Assembly: GCF_031179145.1 (NCBI RefSeq) | Contig: NZ_JAPSIB010000002.1 | Coordinates: forward strand, 1-64,000 | Length of the DNA stretch: 64,000 nt | Source: Brevibacterium sp. | Lineage (GTDB): Bacteria; Actinomycetota; Actinomycetes; Actinomycetales; Brevibacteriaceae | Direction: 5' to 3' | Shown here: positions 19,740 to 33,955 of the stretch, piece by piece | Layout of the letters: each line of letters begins with the position of its first letter | Position numbering within the stretch: position 1 is the stretch's first letter | Translations under genes and position numbers: made by a program | Notes under the pieces: generated by a model | The model's input: only the letters and a program-made list of their open reading frames with translations | Told to the model about the DNA's origin: nothing | The model's database searches: none

Positions 19740-20030
19740 TTACTTGGCGCGTTCGATGATCTCGACGAGCCGCCAGCGCTTCGCGGCCGAGACCGGACGC
19801 GTTTCGGCCACGAGGACGAGGTCACCGACACCAGCGGTGTTCTCCTCATCGTGAACCTTGATCTTGTTCGACTTGCGCAGCACCTTGCCGTAGAGGCGGT
19901 GCTTCACGCGCTCCTCGACCTCGACGACGATGGTCTTCTGCATCTTGTCGGAAACGACGTAGCCACGCACAGTCTTGCGCGAGTTGCGCTCCTCAGGCTT
20001 GGCCTCGGGATTCGTGGACTCAGTCATCAC
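19740..20030 (-). CDS. rpsQ: 30S ribosomal protein S17
   Basis: 96 residues. After a short acidic lead ([14 protein letters not shown]) comes the OB fold: [39 protein letters not shown], ending [13 protein letters not shown]17 binds 16S rRNA early in assembly. It overlaps rpmC by 4 bp and is the last gene of the S10 group. Confidence 0.97.
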   Translation of the reverse strand: MMTESTNPEAKPEERNSRKTVRGYVVSDKMQKTIVVEVEERVKHRLYGKVLRKSNKIKVHDEENTAGVGDLVLVAETRPVSAAKRWRLVEIIERAK

Positions 20031-20278
20031 TTGTCCTCTTCCTTGGCGTCAGCGGGGTTAGGACGGATCGCCAGCTCCCGCTCATTGAGCACGGTGTAGA
20101 TGCGAGCGATGTCGCGGCGCACAGCCTTGAGTCGACCGTGGTTCTCCAGCTGACCGGTGGCCGACTGGAAGCGCAGGTTGAAGAGCTCGGCCTTGGCCTT
20201 CTTGAGCTCTTCGGCCAGACGCTCGTTGTCGAAACCGTTCAGTGCGTCCATGGACAGGTTCTTGGAACCGATAGCCAT
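20027..20278 (-). CDS. rpmC: 50S ribosomal protein L29
   Basis: About 83 residues: two long helices, with [20 protein letters not shown] and [18 protein letters not shown]29 is at the tunnel exit and contacts trigger factor and SRP. ATG 20278 is chosen; a GTG at 20284 overlapping the rplP stop would add two residues. Confidence 0.96.
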   Translation of the reverse strand: MAIGSKNLSMDALNGFDNERLAEELKKAKAELFNLRFQSATGQLENHGRLKAVRRDIARIYTVLNERELAIRPNPADAKEEDK

Positions 20279-20280
20279 AC

Positions 20281-20697
20281 TCACTCACCACCTTCGCGGG
20301 CCACGATGCGGGCCTTGAGCGGAAGCTTGTGGATCGCCAGGCGCAGGGCCTCGCGAGCAACTTCCTCGGACACACCGGCGAGTTCGAACATCACTCGGCC
20401 CGGCTTGACATTGGCGACCCACCACTCGGGCGAACCCTTACCGGAACCCATGCGGGTCTCAGCAGGCTTCTTCGTCAGCGGTCGGTCCGGGTAGATGTTG
20501 ATCCACACCTTGCCGCCACGCTTGATGTAGCGCGTCATGGCAATACGTGCGGCCTCGATCTGCCGGTTGGTGACGTAGGCGGGCTCGAGAGCCTGGATGC
20601 CGTAGTCACCGAAGGACACCGTCGTGCCACCCTTCGCAGCGCCGCCCCGCTTGGGGTGGTGCTGCTTGCGGTACTTCACTCGACGAGGGATCAGCAT
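20281..20697 (-). CDS. rplP: 50S ribosomal protein L16
   Basis: 138 residues: [39 protein letters not shown] core ([18 protein letters not shown]), [21 protein letters not shown]16 organises the A site and peptidyl transferase centre. The gap to rpsC is 3 bp. Confidence 0.98.
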   Translation of the reverse strand: MLIPRRVKYRKQHHPKRGGAAKGGTTVSFGDYGIQALEPAYVTNRQIEAARIAMTRYIKRGGKVWINIYPDRPLTKKPAETRMGSGKGSPEWWVANVKPGRVMFELAGVSEEVAREALRLAIHKLPLKARIVAREGGE

Positions 20698-20700
20698 TGG

Positions 20701-21522
20701 TCAGCCCTCCGATCCGGCCTCAGCCGCAGGGGCTTCGGCGCTGTTATCAGTCGTACGGGCCTGGTCATTGCGACGCGGTGCTGCTGCGCCTTCCTGACCA
20801 CGACCACGGCCGCCACGGCCGCGCCCACGGCCACGGGGGCCACGAGCTGCAGGAGCCTTCGCCTGCTCGGCGGCAAGCTCCTTGTCGGTCATATCGCCCT
20901 TGTAGATCCACACCTTGACGCCGATGCGTCCGAATGTGGTGTGCGCCTCGTGGAAGCCGTAGTCGATGTTCGCGCGCAGGGTGTGCAGCGGCACACGACC
21001 TTCGCGGTAGAACTCCGACCGGCTCATCTCAGCACCGCCGAGGCGACCCGAGCACTGCACGCGGATGCCCTTGGCACCTGCACGCTGAGCGCTCTGGATG
21101 GCCTTGCGCATTGCGCGGCGGAACGCCACGCGGCTGGCCAGCTGCTCGGCAACACCCTGAGCGACGAGCTGCGCGTCGATCTCCGGGTTCTTCACCTCAA
21201 GGATGTTGAGCTGAATCTGCTTGCCGGTCAGCTTTTCGAGCTGACCGCGGATGCGGTCGGCTTCGGCTCCACGACGTCCGATCACAATGCCCGGACGGGC
21301 AGTGTGGATGTCGACCCGAACACGGTCACGGGTGCGCTCGATGTTGACCTTCGAGATGCCAGCGCGCTCAAGGCCCTTGGTCATCATCTGACGGATCTTC
21401 ACATCTTCGAGCACGTAGTCGCTGTAGCGCTGACCCGGCTTGTTCGAGTCAGAGAACCACTTCGACTTGTGATCCGTGGTGATTCCGAGTCGGAATCCGT
21501 TTGGATTGATCTTCTGGCCCAT
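20701..21522 (-). CDS. rpsC: 30S ribosomal protein S3
   Basis: 273 residues. The KH domain includes [20 protein letters not shown]; the C-terminal fold includes [20 protein letters not shown] and [15 protein letters not shown]. The last 55 residues are a low-complexity [11 protein letters not shown] tail, then acidic. S3 lines the mRNA entry channel. Its ATG overlaps the rplV stop (TAATG). Confidence 0.98.
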   Translation of the reverse strand: MGQKINPNGFRLGITTDHKSKWFSDSNKPGQRYSDYVLEDVKIRQMMTKGLERAGISKVNIERTRDRVRVDIHTARPGIVIGRRGAEADRIRGQLEKLTGKQIQLNILEVKNPEIDAQLVAQGVAEQLASRVAFRRAMRKAIQSAQRAGAKGIRVQCSGRLGGAEMSRSEFYREGRVPLHTLRANIDYGFHEAHTTFGRIGVKVWIYKGDMTDKELAAEQAKAPAARGPRGRGRGRGGRGRGQEGAAAPRRNDQARTTDNSAEAPAAEAGSEG

Positions 21523-21908
21523 TAGCGGTTCCCCTTCCGGCTCTTGCGCTGAGGCAGGTCGTCACCGCTGGCCAGGACCACAGTTACGTGGCTGGTGCGC
21601 TTCTCAATGCGGAAAGCACGACCCTGGGCACGCGGACGGAACCGCTTCATGGTTGGACCCTCGTCAACGAAAGCTTCCGAGACGACCAACTCGTTCTCAT
21701 CGAACGCAACGCCTTGCTCGTCCGCCTTGACACGCGCATTCGCGATGCCGGAGGCAACGAGCTTGTAGATCGGCTCTGAGGCCGACTGTTCTGCAAACTT
21801 CAACACTGCAAGTGCTTCGGTCGCCTGCTGACCACGAATGAGGTCGATGACGCGCCGAGCCTTGCGAGGCGTAACGCGCAGGTACCGCGCCTTAGCCTTG
21901 GCTTCCAT
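21522..21908 (-). CDS. rplV: 50S ribosomal protein L22
   Basis: 128 residues: [40 protein letters not shown] and [17 protein letters not shown]. The beta-hairpin reaches into the exit tunnel (a macrolide-resistance site in other bacteria). It ends at the rpsC start and is 42 bp past rpsS. Confidence 0.98.
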   Translation of the reverse strand: MEAKAKARYLRVTPRKARRVIDLIRGQQATEALAVLKFAEQSASEPIYKLVASGIANARVKADEQGVAFDENELVVSEAFVDEGPTMKRFRPRAQGRAFRIEKRTSHVTVVLASGDDLPQRKSRKGNR

Positions 21909-21950
21909 CGCTTCCTTCTCTCTTCTCTAGGATCGAAAGAGTGCCCCGCA

Positions 21951-22232
21951 TCAGCGGCGGCGACCCTTGCGATCGTCCTTTTCGTGGCCACGGAACGTCC
22001 GTGTAGGTGCGAACTCGCCAAGCTTGTGTCCGACCATCGCTTCAGTGATGAAGACTGGCACGTGCTTGCGTCCGTCATGTACGGCGATGGTGTGTCCCAG
22101 GAAATCCGGGATGATCATCGAGCGACGAGACCAGGTCTTGATTACGTTTTTGGTGTTCTTCTCGTTCTGACGAGCCACCTTCTGGTACAGGTGTTCATCG
22201 ACGAAAGGACCCTTTTTCAGGCTACGAGGCAT
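21951..22232 (-). CDS. rpsS: 30S ribosomal protein S19
   Basis: 93 residues: [59 protein letters not shown]19 binds the head of the small subunit with S13. Length is normal, and it follows rplB by 15 bp. Confidence 0.98.
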   Translation of the reverse strand: MPRSLKKGPFVDEHLYQKVARQNEKNTKNVIKTWSRRSMIIPDFLGHTIAVHDGRKHVPVFITEAMVGHKLGEFAPTRTFRGHEKDDRKGRRR

Positions 22233-22247
22233 AAGTCAGTACTCCAA

Positions 22248-23084
22248 TCAGCGCTTCTTGCCGGTCCGGCGACGGCGCACGATGTACTTGTCGCTCTCTT
22301 TCTTCGGCCGGCGTGTGCGGCCTTCTGGCTGACCCCACGGGCTGACTGGGTGACGACCACCCGAAGTACGGCCCTCGCCACCGCCGTGCGGGTGGTCGAT
22401 CGGGTTCATCACGACACCGCGGACGGTTGGGCGCTTGCCCTTCCAACGCATGCGGCCTGCTTTGCCCCAGTTGATGTTCGACTGCTCGGCATTGCCGACC
22501 TCGCCGACGGTTGCGCGGCAGCGAGCATCGACGTTCCGGATCTCTCCGGACGGCATGCGCAGCTGAGCGAAGCGGCCGTACTTCGCCACGAGCTGCACGG
22601 ACGAACCGGCAGAACGAGCGATCTTGGCACCGCCACCGGGACGCAGCTCTACAGCGTGCACCACGGTACCGACTGGGATGTTGCGCAGGGCAAGGTTGTT
22701 GCCCGGCTTGATGTCTGCACCCGGTCCGGCTTCCACCTGAGCGCCCTGCTCCAGTTTGTGCGGGGCGATGATGTAGCGCTTCTCTCCGTCTGCATAGTGC
22801 AGCAGAGCGATCCGCGCGGTGCGGTTCGGGTCGTATTCGATGTGAGCGACCTTCGCCGGAACACCGTCTTTGTCATGCCGACGGAAGTCGATGACACGGT
22901 ACTGACGTTTGTGACCGCCGCCCTGGTGGCGAGTGGTCACGCGGCCCTGGTTGTTGCGGCCACCGCGCTTGGGCAGTGGACGCAGAAGCGACTTCTCCGG
23001 TGTAGACCGGGTCACTTCGACGAAGTCGGCGACAGACGAGCCACGGCGGCCCGGAGTCGTCGGCTTGTGCTTACGGATTCCCAT
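22248..23084 (-). CDS. rplB: 50S ribosomal protein L2
   Basis: 278 residues: [40 protein letters not shown], and the C-terminal [20 protein letters not shown] holding the conserved His near the peptidyl transferase centre. L2 is needed for subunit joining. Length is normal. Confidence 0.99.
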   Translation of the reverse strand: MGIRKHKPTTPGRRGSSVADFVEVTRSTPEKSLLRPLPKRGGRNNQGRVTTRHQGGGHKRQYRVIDFRRHDKDGVPAKVAHIEYDPNRTARIALLHYADGEKRYIIAPHKLEQGAQVEAGPGADIKPGNNLALRNIPVGTVVHAVELRPGGGAKIARSAGSSVQLVAKYGRFAQLRMPSGEIRNVDARCRATVGEVGNAEQSNINWGKAGRMRWKGKRPTVRGVVMNPIDHPHGGGEGRTSGGRHPVSPWGQPEGRTRRPKKESDKYIVRRRRTGKKR

Positions 23085-23114
23085 GAGTCTTGTCCTTCTT
23101 TGACGAAGGATCGC

Positions 23115-23414
23115 TTAGAGCGATCCACCGAAGATGTCGATCGATCCGTCCTTGAGGGCGACAATGGCACGCTTGGTGTCCTTGCGCTTTCCCCAACCGG
23201 TGCGGGTGCGACGGCGCTTGCCCTGACGATTCAGGGTGTTGACCTTGGCAACCTGCACACCGAAGATCGATTCAATGGCATTCTTGATCTCGGTCTTGTT
23301 CGACCTCTGATCGACGATGAAGGTGTACTTCCCCTCGTCCATCAGGGTGTAGGTCTTCTCCGAGACGACCGGTGCGATGATGATATCGCGCGGGTCCTTG
23401 AGGTTGAGACTCAT
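23115..23414 (-). CDS. rplW: 50S ribosomal protein L23
   Basis: 99 residues: [58 protein letters not shown]23 is the docking point for trigger factor and SRP at the tunnel exit. It overlaps rplD by 4 bp (ATGA). Confidence 0.98.
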   Translation of the reverse strand: MSLNLKDPRDIIIAPVVSEKTYTLMDEGKYTFIVDQRSNKTEIKNAIESIFGVQVAKVNTLNRQGKRRRTRTGWGKRKDTKRAIVALKDGSIDIFGGSL

Positions 23415-24064
23415 GATGCGTCCTCCGATACGCTACGTCCGCCCAGGAACGTCTGCAGTGCTGCTTCGGTGAACACGATGTCATCGGCGATCAGCACATC
23501 ATAGGTGTTGAGCTGGTCGGAGGTGAGCACGTGAACGTGAGGCAGGTTGCGAACGCTCAAGTAGGTGAGCTCGTCGTCACGGTCGATCACCACGAGGGTG
23601 TTCTTGCGGTCCGACAGGCCGGCCAGAGCAAGCTTCGCCTGCTTGGTCGACGGCGCATCACCGGTGACCAGGTTCTTCACAACGAACACCTGGTTGAGGC
23701 GTGCACGGTCCGAGAGAGCGCCGCGCAGAGCGGCTGCCTTCATCTTCTTGGGGGTCCGCTGCGAGTAGTCGCGCGGGACCGGTCCGTGCACGATGCCGCC
23801 GCCGTTGTACTGAGGAGCGCGGATCGAACCCTGACGGGCGTTGCCGGTTCCCTTCTGACGGTAGGGCTTGCGACCGCCACCGCGCACTTCCGAGCGGGTC
23901 TTGGTCTTATGGGTGCCCTGGCGAGCGGCTGCGAGCTGAGCCACCACAACCTGGTGGATCAGCGGCACGTTGGTCTGCACGCCGAAGATCTCGGCGGGCA
24001 GCTCAGCGGTGCCGGTCTTGGCGCCAGTGGCATCGACGACGTCGACTGTCTGTACATCAGTCAT
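23411..24064 (-). CDS. rplD: 50S ribosomal protein L4
   Basis: 217 residues. The tunnel loop contains [20 protein letters not shown] and [21 protein letters not shown]4 lines the exit tunnel; in E. coli it also represses the S10 operon, but no such leader is proven here. It sits 5 bp after rplC. Confidence 0.98.
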   Translation of the reverse strand: MTDVQTVDVVDATGAKTGTAELPAEIFGVQTNVPLIHQVVVAQLAAARQGTHKTKTRSEVRGGGRKPYRQKGTGNARQGSIRAPQYNGGGIVHGPVPRDYSQRTPKKMKAAALRGALSDRARLNQVFVVKNLVTGDAPSTKQAKLALAGLSDRKNTLVVIDRDDELTYLSVRNLPHVHVLTSDQLNTYDVLIADDIVFTEAALQTFLGGRSVSEDAS

Positions 24065-24069
24065 ATCGT

Positions 24070-24744
24070 TCAGGCCTCCTTCGCGGCCGAGCGAACGAGA
24101 ACGACTGCACCCTTGGGGCCGGGAACGGCACCCTTGATGAGCAGGAAGTTGTTCTCGGTGTCCACGGCGTGGATCGTGAGGTTCTGGGTGGTGTGCTTGA
24201 CCGCACCCATGCGACCGGCCATGCGCATGCCCTTGAAGACACGGCCTGGGGTTGCTGCTCCACCGATAGAACCGGGCTTGCGGTGGTTGCGGTGGGCACC
24301 GTGGGAGGCACCGACGCCGGAGAAGCCGTGACGCTTCATGACACCGGCGGTTCCCTTGCCCTTGGTCTTCGCGGTCACATCGACCTTGATCCCGGCGTCG
24401 AACGTGTCGACTCCGAGTTCCTGGCCCAGCGCGTAGTCGGCTGCGTCTGCGGTGCGCAGTTCGACGAGGTGACGGCGTGGGGTCACACCGGCCTTCTCGA
24501 AGTGGCCTGCAGTCGGCTTGTTGACCTTGCGCGGGTCGATCTCGCCGTAGGCGATCTGCACAGCGGGGTAACCATCGGTTTCCTCGTTGCGGATCTGAGT
24601 CACGACATTGTTTCCGGTGGCCACAACGGTCACCGGCACGAGCTTGTTCTGCTCATCCCAGACCTGGGTCATCCCCAGTTTGGTTCCCAGAAGGCCTTTG
24701 ACCTTGCGGGTGGTCGGGAGAGCGGAGGAACGGTTATTCGCCAT
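24070..24744 (-). CDS. rplC: 50S ribosomal protein L3
   Basis: 224 residues: [20 protein letters not shown], and the extended loop [20 protein letters not shown] reaching toward the peptidyl transferase centre, then [21 protein letters not shown]3 starts large-subunit assembly. The gap to rpsJ is 13 bp. Confidence 0.98.
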   Translation of the reverse strand: MANNRSSALPTTRKVKGLLGTKLGMTQVWDEQNKLVPVTVVATGNNVVTQIRNEETDGYPAVQIAYGEIDPRKVNKPTAGHFEKAGVTPRRHLVELRTADAADYALGQELGVDTFDAGIKVDVTAKTKGKGTAGVMKRHGFSGVGASHGAHRNHRKPGSIGGAATPGRVFKGMRMAGRMGAVKHTTQNLTIHAVDTENNFLLIKGAVPGPKGAVVLVRSAAKEA

Positions 24745-24757
24745 CTTTCCCTCTCCC

Positions 24758-25066
24758 TTAGAGCTTGATCTCGATGTTGACGTCGTCAGCGAGGTCGAGA
24801 CGCATGAGCGAATCGACAGCCTTCGGCGTCGGATCGACGATGTCGATCAGACGCTTGTGCGTGCGCATCTCGAAGTGCTCACGGCTGTCCTTGTACTTGT
24901 GCGGCGAACGGATGACGCAGTACACGTTCTTCTCCGTTGGCAACGGCACGGGGCCCACAACAGTCGCACCTGCGCGAGTGACGGTGTCCACGATCTTGCG
25001 CGCGGCACTGTCAATCACAGCGTGGTCGTACGACTTGAGCCGAATGCGGATCTTCTGTCCCGCCAT
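24758..25066 (-). CDS. rpsJ: 30S ribosomal protein S10
   Basis: 102 residues: [61 protein letters not shown]10 is also NusE, the antitermination partner of NusB and NusG. It is the first gene of the S10 group; the 439 bp upstream hold the tuf terminator and the likely S10 promoter. Confidence 0.98.
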   Translation of the reverse strand: MAGQKIRIRLKSYDHAVIDSAARKIVDTVTRAGATVVGPVPLPTEKNVYCVIRSPHKYKDSREHFEMRTHKRLIDIVDPTPKAVDSLMRLDLADDVNIEIKL

Positions 25067-25505
25067 GGCGTCGTCTCTTTCTTTAGTTCCTTCCGGCCAT
25101 CAACTTCCAACCGTGGCGGTTGGTGTCTGTGCCGGCTGACCATGACCGACCCCCGAGGTCGGGCGTGTCGGCATTTTCCGGAAAACGAATTCTTGCGAAT
25201 CATCTTCCGCGCCGACGGCGCTGCTACTCATTGGCTGCTCGGTCCGAACCCGCGTCAGGGCAGATTCATCGATCCGATAGTGTTTCGAGCTGTTCGCGGT
25301 GTCTCCACCGCAGTGCAGGGGTCAACGCTCAAAACGCAACTTCACTATCTTGTCACATACCATTCTCGCCGCGCAATTCCGGGCATCGGACTTGTGAGCG
25401 ATGTCATAACGGTCGCGGACGCGAAAGAGCCCCGGTCCAGATGGACCGGGGCTCTTTAGCGGCAATCAGTCAGACCATGTGGTCCGGCGGACTGTCGGAT
25501 TCAGA
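25067..25505. other. tuf / rpsJ intergenic region with S10 leader
   Basis: 439 bp on the minus strand between the tuf stop and rpsJ. It holds the tuf terminator at 25424-25457. The remaining 350 bp have no gene I can support and must contain the S10 promoter and leader. I see no -10/-35 pair good enough to name, so no promoter is placed. Confidence 0.5.
25424..25457 (-). terminator. str operon (tuf) terminator
   Basis: A 16-bp perfect stem (AAAGAGCCCCGGTCCA at 25424-25439 with its complement at 25442-25457) lies 48 bp after the tuf stop. The A/T pairs at its base give a short run of three T on the minus strand. It separates the str operon from the S10 group. Confidence 0.8.
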
Positions 25506-26699
25506 TCATTCGACGATCTTGGTCACTCGACCGGCGCCGACGGTGCGTCCACCTTCGCGGATGGCGAAGCGGAGGCCCTCTTCCATGGCGATCGGCTGGA
25601 TGAGCTCGACCGACATGTCGGTGTTGTCGCCGGGCATGACCATCTCGGTGCCCTCAGGCAGCGTGATGACGCCGGTGACGTCCGTGGTGCGGAAGTAGAA
25701 CTGCGGACGGTAGTTCGAGTAGAACGGGTTGTGGCGTCCACCCTCGTCCTTGCTCAGGATGTAGACCTGACCTTCGAACTTGGTGTGAGGGGTGATCGAA
25801 CCCGGCTTCACGATGACCTGACCGCGCTCCACGTCTTCGCGCTTGGTTCCGCGCAGCAGCAGACCGACGTTCTCACCTGCACGTGCGTCAGGCAGGGTCT
25901 TGCGGAACATCTCGATCGCCGTGACGGTGGTCTTCGAGGAGGTCGGCTTGATGCCGACGATCTCGATTTCCTCGTTCGGCAGGAGCACACCGCGCTCCAC
26001 ACGACCGGTGACGACGGTTCCACGACCGGTGATCGTGAAGACGTCTTCCACAGGCATGAGGAAGGGCTTGTCGACGTCGCGCTCCGGCTCCGGAACGAAT
26101 TCGTCGACCTGGTTCATGAGCTCTTCAACGGTGGAAACCCACTTCTCGTCGCCTTCCAGCGCCTTGAGAGCGGAGACCTGGACAACAGGAGCGTTGTCGC
26201 CGTCGAAGTCCTGGCTCGAGAGCAGGTCGCGAACCTCGAATTCGACGAGCTCGAGGAGCTCTTCGTCTTCGACCATGTCGGACTTGTTCAGAGCCACGAC
26301 GATGTAGGGCACGCCAACCTGACGAGCGAGCAGCACGTGCTCACGGGTCTGCGGCATCGGACCGTCGGTGGCGGCAACCACGAGGATCGCGCCGTCCATC
26401 TGAGCAGCACCGGTGATCATGTTCTTGATGTAGTCGGCGTGACCAGGTGCATCGACGTGAGCGTAGTGACGCTTCTCGGTCTGGTACTCAACGTGCGAGA
26501 CGTTGATGGTGATGCCGCGCTCCTTCTCTTCAGGTGCGTTGTCCACCTGGTCGAAGGCGCGAGCTTCGTTGAGATCTGGGTACTTGTCCGCCAGGACCTT
26601 GGTGATCGCGGCGGTCAAGGTGGTCTTTCCGTGGTCAACGTGGCCAATGGTACCAATGTTGACGTGCGGCTTAGTCCTATCGAAACTAGCCTTTGCCAC
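25506..26699 (-). CDS. tuf: Elongation factor Tu
   Basis: 397 residues. It carries aminoacyl-tRNA to the ribosome as a GTPase. G1 [15 protein letters not shown]2 [13 protein letters not shown]3 DAPGHADY, G4 NKSD and G5 SALKAL are all present, followed by the two beta-barrel domains ending [11 protein letters not shown] chose GTG 26699 because AGGAGG lies a few bases upstream and the protein then starts (M)[13 protein letters not shown] as in other actinobacteria; an upstream TTG at 26723 would overlap that ribosome site. It is the last gene of the str operon. Confidence 0.98.
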   Translation of the reverse strand: MAKASFDRTKPHVNIGTIGHVDHGKTTLTAAITKVLADKYPDLNEARAFDQVDNAPEEKERGITINVSHVEYQTEKRHYAHVDAPGHADYIKNMITGAAQMDGAILVVAATDGPMPQTREHVLLARQVGVPYIVVALNKSDMVEDEELLELVEFEVRDLLSSQDFDGDNAPVVQVSALKALEGDEKWVSTVEELMNQVDEFVPEPERDVDKPFLMPVEDVFTITGRGTVVTGRVERGVLLPNEEIEIVGIKPTSSKTTVTAIEMFRKTLPDARAGENVGLLLRGTKREDVERGQVIVKPGSITPHTKFEGQVYILSKDEGGRHNPFYSNYRPQFYFRTTDVTGVITLPEGTEMVMPGDNTDMSVELIQPIAMEEGLRFAIREGGRTVGAGRVTKIVE

Positions 26700-26723
26700 T
26701 GGGTTCCTCCTCGTGGTTGGCAA

Positions 26724-26744
26724 AAGATATGCGGTTCATATCTT
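26724..26744 (-). promoter_or_regulatory. Hairpin in tuf leader
   Basis: An 8-bp stem, AAGATATG (26724-26731) with CATATCTT (26737-26744), and a 5-nt loop lie just upstream of the tuf ribosome-binding site, within the 117-bp fusA-tuf gap. It could be a processing site that sets extra EF-Tu synthesis; function is inferred. Confidence 0.35.
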
Positions 26745-26816
26745 AGACCTTTGTTGGTTTTCTTTCATACACGGTGGGGAGGTTCTCCTCACCGCGGACA
26801 GATCGGGGACCGGAGA

Positions 26817-28922
<2,106 letters not shown>

Positions 28923-29015
28923 GGTGTCTCTCTCTCAATCGATGACTTGATCGACTCCCCCGCCCCGCAGACCGATCGAAGGATTCCGTTCTGTCTGCGG
29001 AGGCGGGGGCGGCGA

Positions 29016-29486
29016 TTACCAGCGGTAGTGGGCGAAGGCCTTGTTGGACTCGGCCATCTTGTGGGTGTCCTCGCGGCGCTTGACAGCGGCGCCGAGGCCG
29101 TTGCTCGCGTCGAGGATCTCATTCATGAGGCGCTCGGTCATCGTCTTCTCGCGCCGCTGACGCGAGTATCCGACGAGCCAGCGCAGAGCCAGCGTGGTCG
29201 AACGAGCGGGACGGACATCGACCGGAACCTGGTAGGTCGCGCCGCCGACACGGCGGGAGCGGACCTCGAGCGACGGACGGATGTTGTCCAGAGCCTTCTT
29301 CAGGTTGGCAACGGGATCGTTGCCGTTCTTCTCCCGGGTGCCTTCGAGGGCGCCGTAGACGATGCGCTCTGCGGTCGAACGCTTGCCGTCGAGCAGGATC
29401 TTGTTGATCAGCTGCGTGACGAGCGGCGAGTTGAAGACCGGGTCGACGACGATGGGTCGCTTGGGTGCAGGACCTTTACGTGGCAT
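29016..29486 (-). CDS. rpsG: 30S ribosomal protein S7
   Basis: 156 residues from ATG 29486: [20 protein letters not shown], then [35 protein letters not shown] and [14 protein letters not shown] at the end. S7 starts assembly of the 30S head and, in E. coli, represses the str operon. The start overlaps the rpsL stop (TAATG), indicating translational coupling. Confidence 0.99.
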   Translation of the reverse strand: MPRKGPAPKRPIVVDPVFNSPLVTQLINKILLDGKRSTAERIVYGALEGTREKNGNDPVANLKKALDNIRPSLEVRSRRVGGATYQVPVDVRPARSTTLALRWLVGYSRQRREKTMTERLMNEILDASNGLGAAVKRREDTHKMAESNKAFAHYRW

Positions 29487-29860
29487 TACTTCTTCTCCCT
29501 CTTCGCACCGTAGTGGCTGCGTCCCTGCTGACGGCCCTTGACACCCTGGGTGTCGAGCGAGCCGCGCACGATCCGGTAGCGCACACCTGGCAGATCCTTG
29601 ACGCGGCCGCCGCGCACGAGCACGATCGAGTGCTCCTGCAGGTTGTGACCTTCGCCGGGGATGTATGCGGTCACTTCGATCTGGCTCGAGAGCTTGACAC
29701 GAGCGACCTTGCGAAGAGCCGAGTTCGGCTTCTTGGGGGTGGTGGTGTAGACACGGGTGCACACGCCACGACGCTGCGGGCTCCCCTTCAGGGCAGGACT
29801 GTTCGATCCTGCGGATTTGTTATGCCGCCCTTTGCGGACGAGCTGCTGGATTGTCGGCAC
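29486..29860 (-). CDS. rpsL: 30S ribosomal protein S12
   Basis: 124 residues from GTG 29860: [38 protein letters not shown] (the Lys of PKKPNS is the streptomycin site) and [20 protein letters not shown]12 monitors decoding at the A site. Both classic streptomycin positions read as the sensitive form (KKPNS and RVKDLPG). It is the first gene of the str operon. Confidence 0.99.
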   Translation of the reverse strand: MPTIQQLVRKGRHNKSAGSNSPALKGSPQRRGVCTRVYTTTPKKPNSALRKVARVKLSSQIEVTAYIPGEGHNLQEHSIVLVRGGRVKDLPGVRYRIVRGSLDTQGVKGRQQGRSHYGAKREKK

Positions 29861-30154
29861 TAAGCGTTCTCCATCTGCTTCTCGATAAACCTAATTCCCA
29901 CATCCGGCCACGGCGGTTGCCGTGTTTGTGAACCGTGGGACATATCCGACTGAACACCGGGTGAAGCTCGACTCCCGATGCCAGTAACCGTGCGACGCCA
30001 CGTGACCCGCGGTCGGGAGTGTCGCAAAGCCACACGTACCCGAGCCCGTCTCATCGCACGGCCTACTGGGAAGAACTCACACAGTGATTCCGGGCCTCAC
30101 AAAACACCCGGCGCGATCGTCCGACCTCGTAGATAACACAATCAGTCGCATCTC

Positions 30155-30184
30155 AGATTATCGCGGCCGCGTGCATCTGGTCAA
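30155..30184 (-). promoter_or_regulatory. Candidate str operon promoter
   Basis: On the minus strand TTGACC (30184-30179) and TAATCT (30160-30155) are separated by 18 bp, close to the sigma-A consensus. Transcription would start near 30149, leaving a leader of about 290 nt before rpsL. Confidence 0.6.
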
Positions 30185-30246
30185 AGCGGACGAGGTCGAG
30201 TGCGATCAAGGACACGTCTCTCCCATTGAGATCAGGGACCGTTTCC

Positions 30247-30281
30247 TTGACTGATTCAAAACAAGCCGTCAAGCTGGTGAT
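30247..30281 (+). promoter_or_regulatory. furA-katG leaderless promoter and FurA box
   Basis: TTGACT (30247-30252), a 17-bp spacer, CAAGCT (30270-30275) and six bases to GTG 30282: this spacing predicts an mRNA beginning at the start codon. The AT-rich TTGACTGATTCAAAA segment resembles, from memory, the FurA box ahead of mycobacterial and streptomycete furA, where FurA represses itself and katG. Confidence 0.6.
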
Positions 30282-30764
30282 GTGTCAGAGGAAGAACAGA
30301 AGCGCGCCGAGGACTGTTCCGCAGCCTTGCGGAACAGTTCGCTGCGCGTGACCAAACAGCGGGTCGCGGTTCTGCAGGCGGTGGACACTCACCCGCATGC
30401 AGACACCGAGACTGTCATCCGCGCAGTGCGGGAGGACCTCCCCGAGGTCTCCCACCAGGCCGTGTATGACTCGCTCCACGCCCTCACCGAGGTGGGACTC
30501 GTCCGATGCATCCAACCGTCGGGTTCGTTGGCTCGCTATGAACGGCGAGTCGGCGACAACCATCACCACCTCGTGTGTCGATCGTGCAACCTCATCGTCG
30601 ATGTCGACTGCACGATCGGGCGGGCGCCGTGCCTGACCCCTTCACATGATCACGGATTCATCGTCGAACAGGCTGAGGTGACGTTCTGGGGACTGTGTTC
30701 CGACTGTGCCGTCGACACACCGGAGCAGGAGCGCGAGCGCTCCGAATCCTCCTCTGCAGCTTGA
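30282..30764 (+). CDS. furA: Fur-family repressor (FurA type)
   Basis: 160 residues. The N-terminal winged helix (about 15-85) includes [14 protein letters not shown] and [17 protein letters not shown]. The dimerisation and metal domain has [12 protein letters not shown] (C99, C102) and FWGLCSDC (C139, C142). Two CxxC pairs and the HHH motif fit a redox-sensing FurA. Its place 85 bp ahead of katG is the conserved actinobacterial arrangement in which peroxide relieves repression of the pair. GTG 30282 is chosen from the -10 spacing. Confidence 0.92.
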   Translation: MSEEEQKRAEDCSAALRNSSLRVTKQRVAVLQAVDTHPHADTETVIRAVREDLPEVSHQAVYDSLHALTEVGLVRCIQPSGSLARYERRVGDNHHHLVCRSCNLIVDVDCTIGRAPCLTPSHDHGFIVEQAEVTFWGLCSDCAVDTPEQERERSESSSAA

Positions 30765-30849
30765 TACGGCCGTCGTCTGCCCGGCGCTGCCGACCATGCC
30801 GTTGACATCATCCGAGCCCGAGCACGGGCTCGACAGCGAAAGGAACACA

Positions 30850-33099
<2,250 letters not shown>

Positions 33100-33149
33100 A
33101 CAGCGCACTGATCTCCTCTGATCCGATCTGATCTGATCCGAGCGTCTGA

Positions 33150-33189
33150 AAGGGCCGTGTTCCGCCGATTGCGGTGGGACACGGCCCTT
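33150..33189 (+). terminator. katG terminator
   Basis: An 11-bp perfect stem (AAGGGCCGTGT at 33150-33160 with its complement at 33179-33189) with an inner CCGC/GCGG stem, 50 bp after the katG stop. The start of the gap also has a TCTGATC direct repeat at about 33120-33140. Confidence 0.75.
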
Positions 33190-33262
33190 CGGCATGTCCC
33201 TCCACCTCTCCTCCGGACCGGACTCCGCGCAGTCGCCAAGTCGCCTTTCGGGTGGCCCCCGT

Positions 33263-33275
33263 TACACTGTTGGCA
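33263..33275 (+). promoter_or_regulatory. Leaderless -10 for DUF1707-type gene
   Basis: TACACT (33263-33268) is followed by six bases and ATG 33275, so the transcript should start at the A of the start codon. No good -35 and no Shine-Dalgarno are present. Confidence 0.5.
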
Positions 33276-33955
33276 TGCCCCAATCCGAACTGCCTCCCCC
33301 ACCGAGAATCCGGGCTGCCGACCGGGATCGCGACGCCGTTCTCGGCGTCATCACGGATGCCGTGAGCAATGGGCGATTGGACCCCGAGGAGACGGCCGAG
33401 CGGCAGGACGCTGCCATCGCCGCGAAGTTCCTCGACGAACTGATGCCGCTCATCGAGGACCTCCCCGAAGGCCACGATCTCTACAGCACGCTGCAGCTCC
33501 AATCCGGGATCGCCCCCTCCGGTGAGATCAGCCCGCGAGCCCAGCGGGGACCGGCTCCCCTCTCCCCCATCGCCCCTCCCGGGTCCTCGAACCCCGTCAA
33601 CTCCCTGGCAGTCCTCTCCGGCCGCGAAGTCGATGTTCCAGCAGGCACCGCCGAGGTGACCACCTACGCTCTCATGGGCGGCGACGACATCGACCTATGC
33701 GAGGTGATGGGACCCGGCGTCACGCTGACGGTCACATCCTTCGCGATGTGGGCCGGACACACCATCTACGTCCCGCCAGGGGTGAGGATCCGGGACGAGA
33801 CGATCAACCTCCTCGCCGGCAACGAGGTCAAGCGCGATGCCCGCGGCGACGGGTCGAACGGAACCCTCGTCCTCAAGGGCTTCTCCCTCATGGCCGGCCA
33901 CGACGTCCGACTGGCCAAAGGCTACCGACCGAAAGATCAGAGGTCTCTTCATTGA
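33275..33955 (+). CDS. DUF1707 / LiaF-like protein
   Basis: 226 residues. The N-terminus (IRAADRDRDAVLGVITDAVS then GRLDPEETAERQDAAIAAK) is a DUF1707-type helical domain. After a Pro/Ser-rich linker (about 80-115) comes a beta-rich region (NSLAVLSGREVDVPAGT, YALMGGDDIDLCEV, NLLAGNEVKRDARG, GFSLMAGHDVRLAKGY) of the kind found in LiaF and cell-wall stress response proteins. No signal peptide or membrane span is visible, so it is probably cytosolic. The molecular role is unknown. The stop overlaps the TTG start of pfkA by two bases, so the two are translationally linked. Confidence 0.75.
   Translation: MPQSELPPPPRIRAADRDRDAVLGVITDAVSNGRLDPEETAERQDAAIAAKFLDELMPLIEDLPEGHDLYSTLQLQSGIAPSGEISPRAQRGPAPLSPIAPPGSSNPVNSLAVLSGREVDVPAGTAEVTTYALMGGDDIDLCEVMGPGVTLTVTSFAMWAGHTIYVPPGVRIRDETINLLAGNEVKRDARGDGSNGTLVLKGFSLMAGHDVRLAKGYRPKDQRSLH

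Larger units (their letters stand above)
29861..30281. other. Divergent region str operon / furA
   Basis: 421 bp between minus-strand rpsL and plus-strand furA. It contains the str promoter (30155-30184, minus), a leader of about 290 nt before rpsL, and the furA promoter (30247-30281, plus). No gene is seen in it. Confidence 0.55.

Noticed and set aside
26700-26723. Upstream TTG start for EF-Tu
   Set aside because: It would put the AGGAGG ribosome site inside the coding sequence and add residues not found in the family.
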